Position numbers and translations under genes: made by a program. A model generated the notes under the pieces. That model saw only the letters and a list, made by a program, of their open reading frames with translations, did not search any database and was not told the DNA's origin. Of a DNA stretch of 64,000 bases, positions 62,166 to 64,000 are shown in pieces. The DNA is from Haliclona indistincta (Eukaryota > Porifera > Demospongiae > Haplosclerida > Chalinidae): NCBI GenBank assembly GCA_964017065.1, contig OZ024783.1, positions 16,254,561 through 16,318,560 of the forward strand. The letters are read 5' to 3'. Each line of letters begins with the position of its first letter. The first letter of the stretch is position 1.

Positions 62166-64000
62166 GGGTACAGAATAGCCTGGTAGTTTCATAGTGCAAT
62201 GACAGACAGTCTGGAAATATAATAGGCTTGGGCACTTCCACTTCAGCTTGGCAAAGTGACTTCAATAATAGACTATAGCTGAAACTCTGCACTGCCAATA
62301 ATAAGAAGCTCAACTTACCAGACAACTTTCCTTTGTTACCTAGCACAAAATAAGTATTGCATGACTGTTTGTACATGAAAAATAATGAAATCATGCTTCT
62401 CGTGAATTCAATATTGTCATGGCGGCTCTTCATGTGAGCACCACCACTTTTTGCGACTCTTTTGATAGCTGGTCATGTATAGAAAATTATTCTGAACTAT
62501 GAGTTAGTGGAAATAATTATGATGGTAACTTAAAGTTTAATTGGATCCCCTTTTTCATTTATTATAATTTTTTGTTCTATTCTGTAGAAAACAATCATAG
62601 GTAGACTACATTATAGTTAAGTACTGGAAGTCTACTAACATAATATGTCTATTTTTATTCGTGTGTACTTTTCACTGTTGCCATAGTATGTACATAAACA
62701 AAGTGGCTAGTGCTGTGTGCATGCTATGGTACATTAGTGTCTGTATCATAACAATAACACTCAACTTTTGAATTTCAAATCATGTTACTTGAATTTCAAA
62801 TCATGTCACTCCTATGTTATTATCTATGCTTTTATTATGTAGTAGCAAACTATTTGCTACTACATAATTAATAACTAAACTTGATTTTAAAGTCTGATAC
62901 AATGTTTCCTCAATTTTTTGACTGAGGTATTAAAAGCGCTACAGTATTGTACCTGATACATCAATGTTTTACCATAGATACTGGTTTTACCTGATACCCC
63001 TTCATAATTTATGAGACCCTATACTATTTACTGCTGTATCGGAGTGTCTCTGCCTCTGTTGTTAGTTGGCTAGCTATGTAGTAACAGTACAGAAAACCAT
63101 AATTCTGAACTGGAGATAATGCTATCCACAGTCCTAGATTTTTTTAACTCTTGTATTATTTTTGTTTGATCCTACACCTTAGTGTTATAAGCAAAGTGTA
63201 TTTTAATCTCTAATGTGTATTTTAAAATTAATACTGAGTTATTGATTACTGTAGATCGACATTTTTGTCTTTGTCTATTATAGTTTTGATGCTAGCTGCA
63301 TATACATGTCCATCATGTGTTAATATTAATTTTGCAGATTTTATTTAACAAAAGATTGATTTTATCGAGCACGTCTCTGTGCATACTGCAGGTGCCACAT
63401 TCTACACCAAGAATAATTTTGTCGTGTAAACAATTCACTTTTTTCTAGCCAAGCCCCTCTCCAGGCAAACTCTGCAGATGGAAAGCAATAATAGTTAAAA
63501 TTCAACTTTCTCTAGGTCCTGACGAAGAGTTTTACTAACTGACTGCAAGTGTTGCTATTTTTTGCTCTATTAGAAATATATGGCTGATATGGAATGAACA
63601 TAATGTTTTGTGTTTTCTTAAAATTGAAAGTTTTTAAACCAAATTTGGCTTCAATTGGACCTATGGACAGTTCATAAGAGTTAAATTTTAGGTATTCCTT
63701 TCTGCAGAGATTGCCTGGTGGGATATTCGGCTGAAACATGGGCATTGTTTACACATACACATGCACCATTGTAATATTTTTATGGATAACTACCGTGATA
63801 GTGATATTTCACAATAATTTTATTGCCCGACCCTTAATATTAACACACAATGCACTTTTAAATCCACACATTACATTTTAGTGACTTACGTATACATTTA
63901 CATGATGTCTAATTTTGTCACAAGCATGGACAATGAACGTGAAAATTTCCCAATCTACTGTTACAGACATATACTATCATCATCCTCAGGTGAACGATTA
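62166..64000. other. AT-rich right end, no exon assigned
   Basis: Probably intron of the death-domain gene. An acceptor-like ttttttctag at about 63,441-63,450 is followed by a short open stretch, but no donor or homology supports an exon. Otherwise AT-rich with nothing recognised. Confidence 0.4.

Noticed and set aside
62059..62433. 124-residue minus-strand ORF
   Set aside because: Half of it is inside the TAA-flanked MITE and no domain is recognisable.

Overview
This is an intron-rich animal nuclear window, most likely from a sponge (demosponge). Evidence for an animal: canonical gt/ag introns, a complete exportin-4 gene, a YRDC gene and a ciliary ASH/MSP-repeat gene. Evidence for an early-branching animal: a kelch + Roc-like GTPase + CARD-like protein, a death-domain gene, cysteine-rich fibrinogen-like secreted proteins and many palindromic MITEs. 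The species cannot be fixed from the sequence alone.

Layout. (1) 2.4-6.75 kb, minus strand: an 8-exon ciliary-type ASH-domain gene with a large GTGA satellite in one intron. (2) 6.98-12.8 kb, plus strand: a 5-exon YRDC (tRNA threonylcarbamoylation) gene, head-to-head with the ciliary gene across a 226-bp shared promoter. (3) 13.05-27.1 kb, plus: a kelch-propeller / GTPase / CARD-like gene; its GTPase part is one 2.8-kb exon. (4) 29.1-59.8 kb, plus: exportin-4 (XPO4), reconstructed here as 19 exons with phases that agree throughout and an 1121-residue product. (5) 61.1 kb onward: the 5' part of a death-domain gene that leaves the window.

The introns of XPO4 hold other genes. Introns 6 and 7 carry three related secreted fibrinogen-like genes on the opposite strand, two intact and one with a premature stop. 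Intron 13 carries an intronless POT/SLC15-like transporter on the same strand. Decayed pieces of the transporter's 5' part lie beside the fibrinogen-like copies and after the transporter, so a block containing both gene types seems to have been duplicated inside the host gene and then eroded. A decayed IS3-like integrase-type transposase lies in the same intron 6.

The rest is dense in non-autonomous DNA elements. They include piggyBac-type MITEs at TTAA, Harbinger-type MITEs with 3-bp duplications, a 9-bp-TSD palindromic MITE, a pogo/mariner-like MITE, tRNA-derived SINEs, a repeated 'ATGCCTCGGTGG' family, several large foldbacks and long microsatellites. All gene models were made by eye from splice signals, phase and remembered family similarity; no alignment or search was run.
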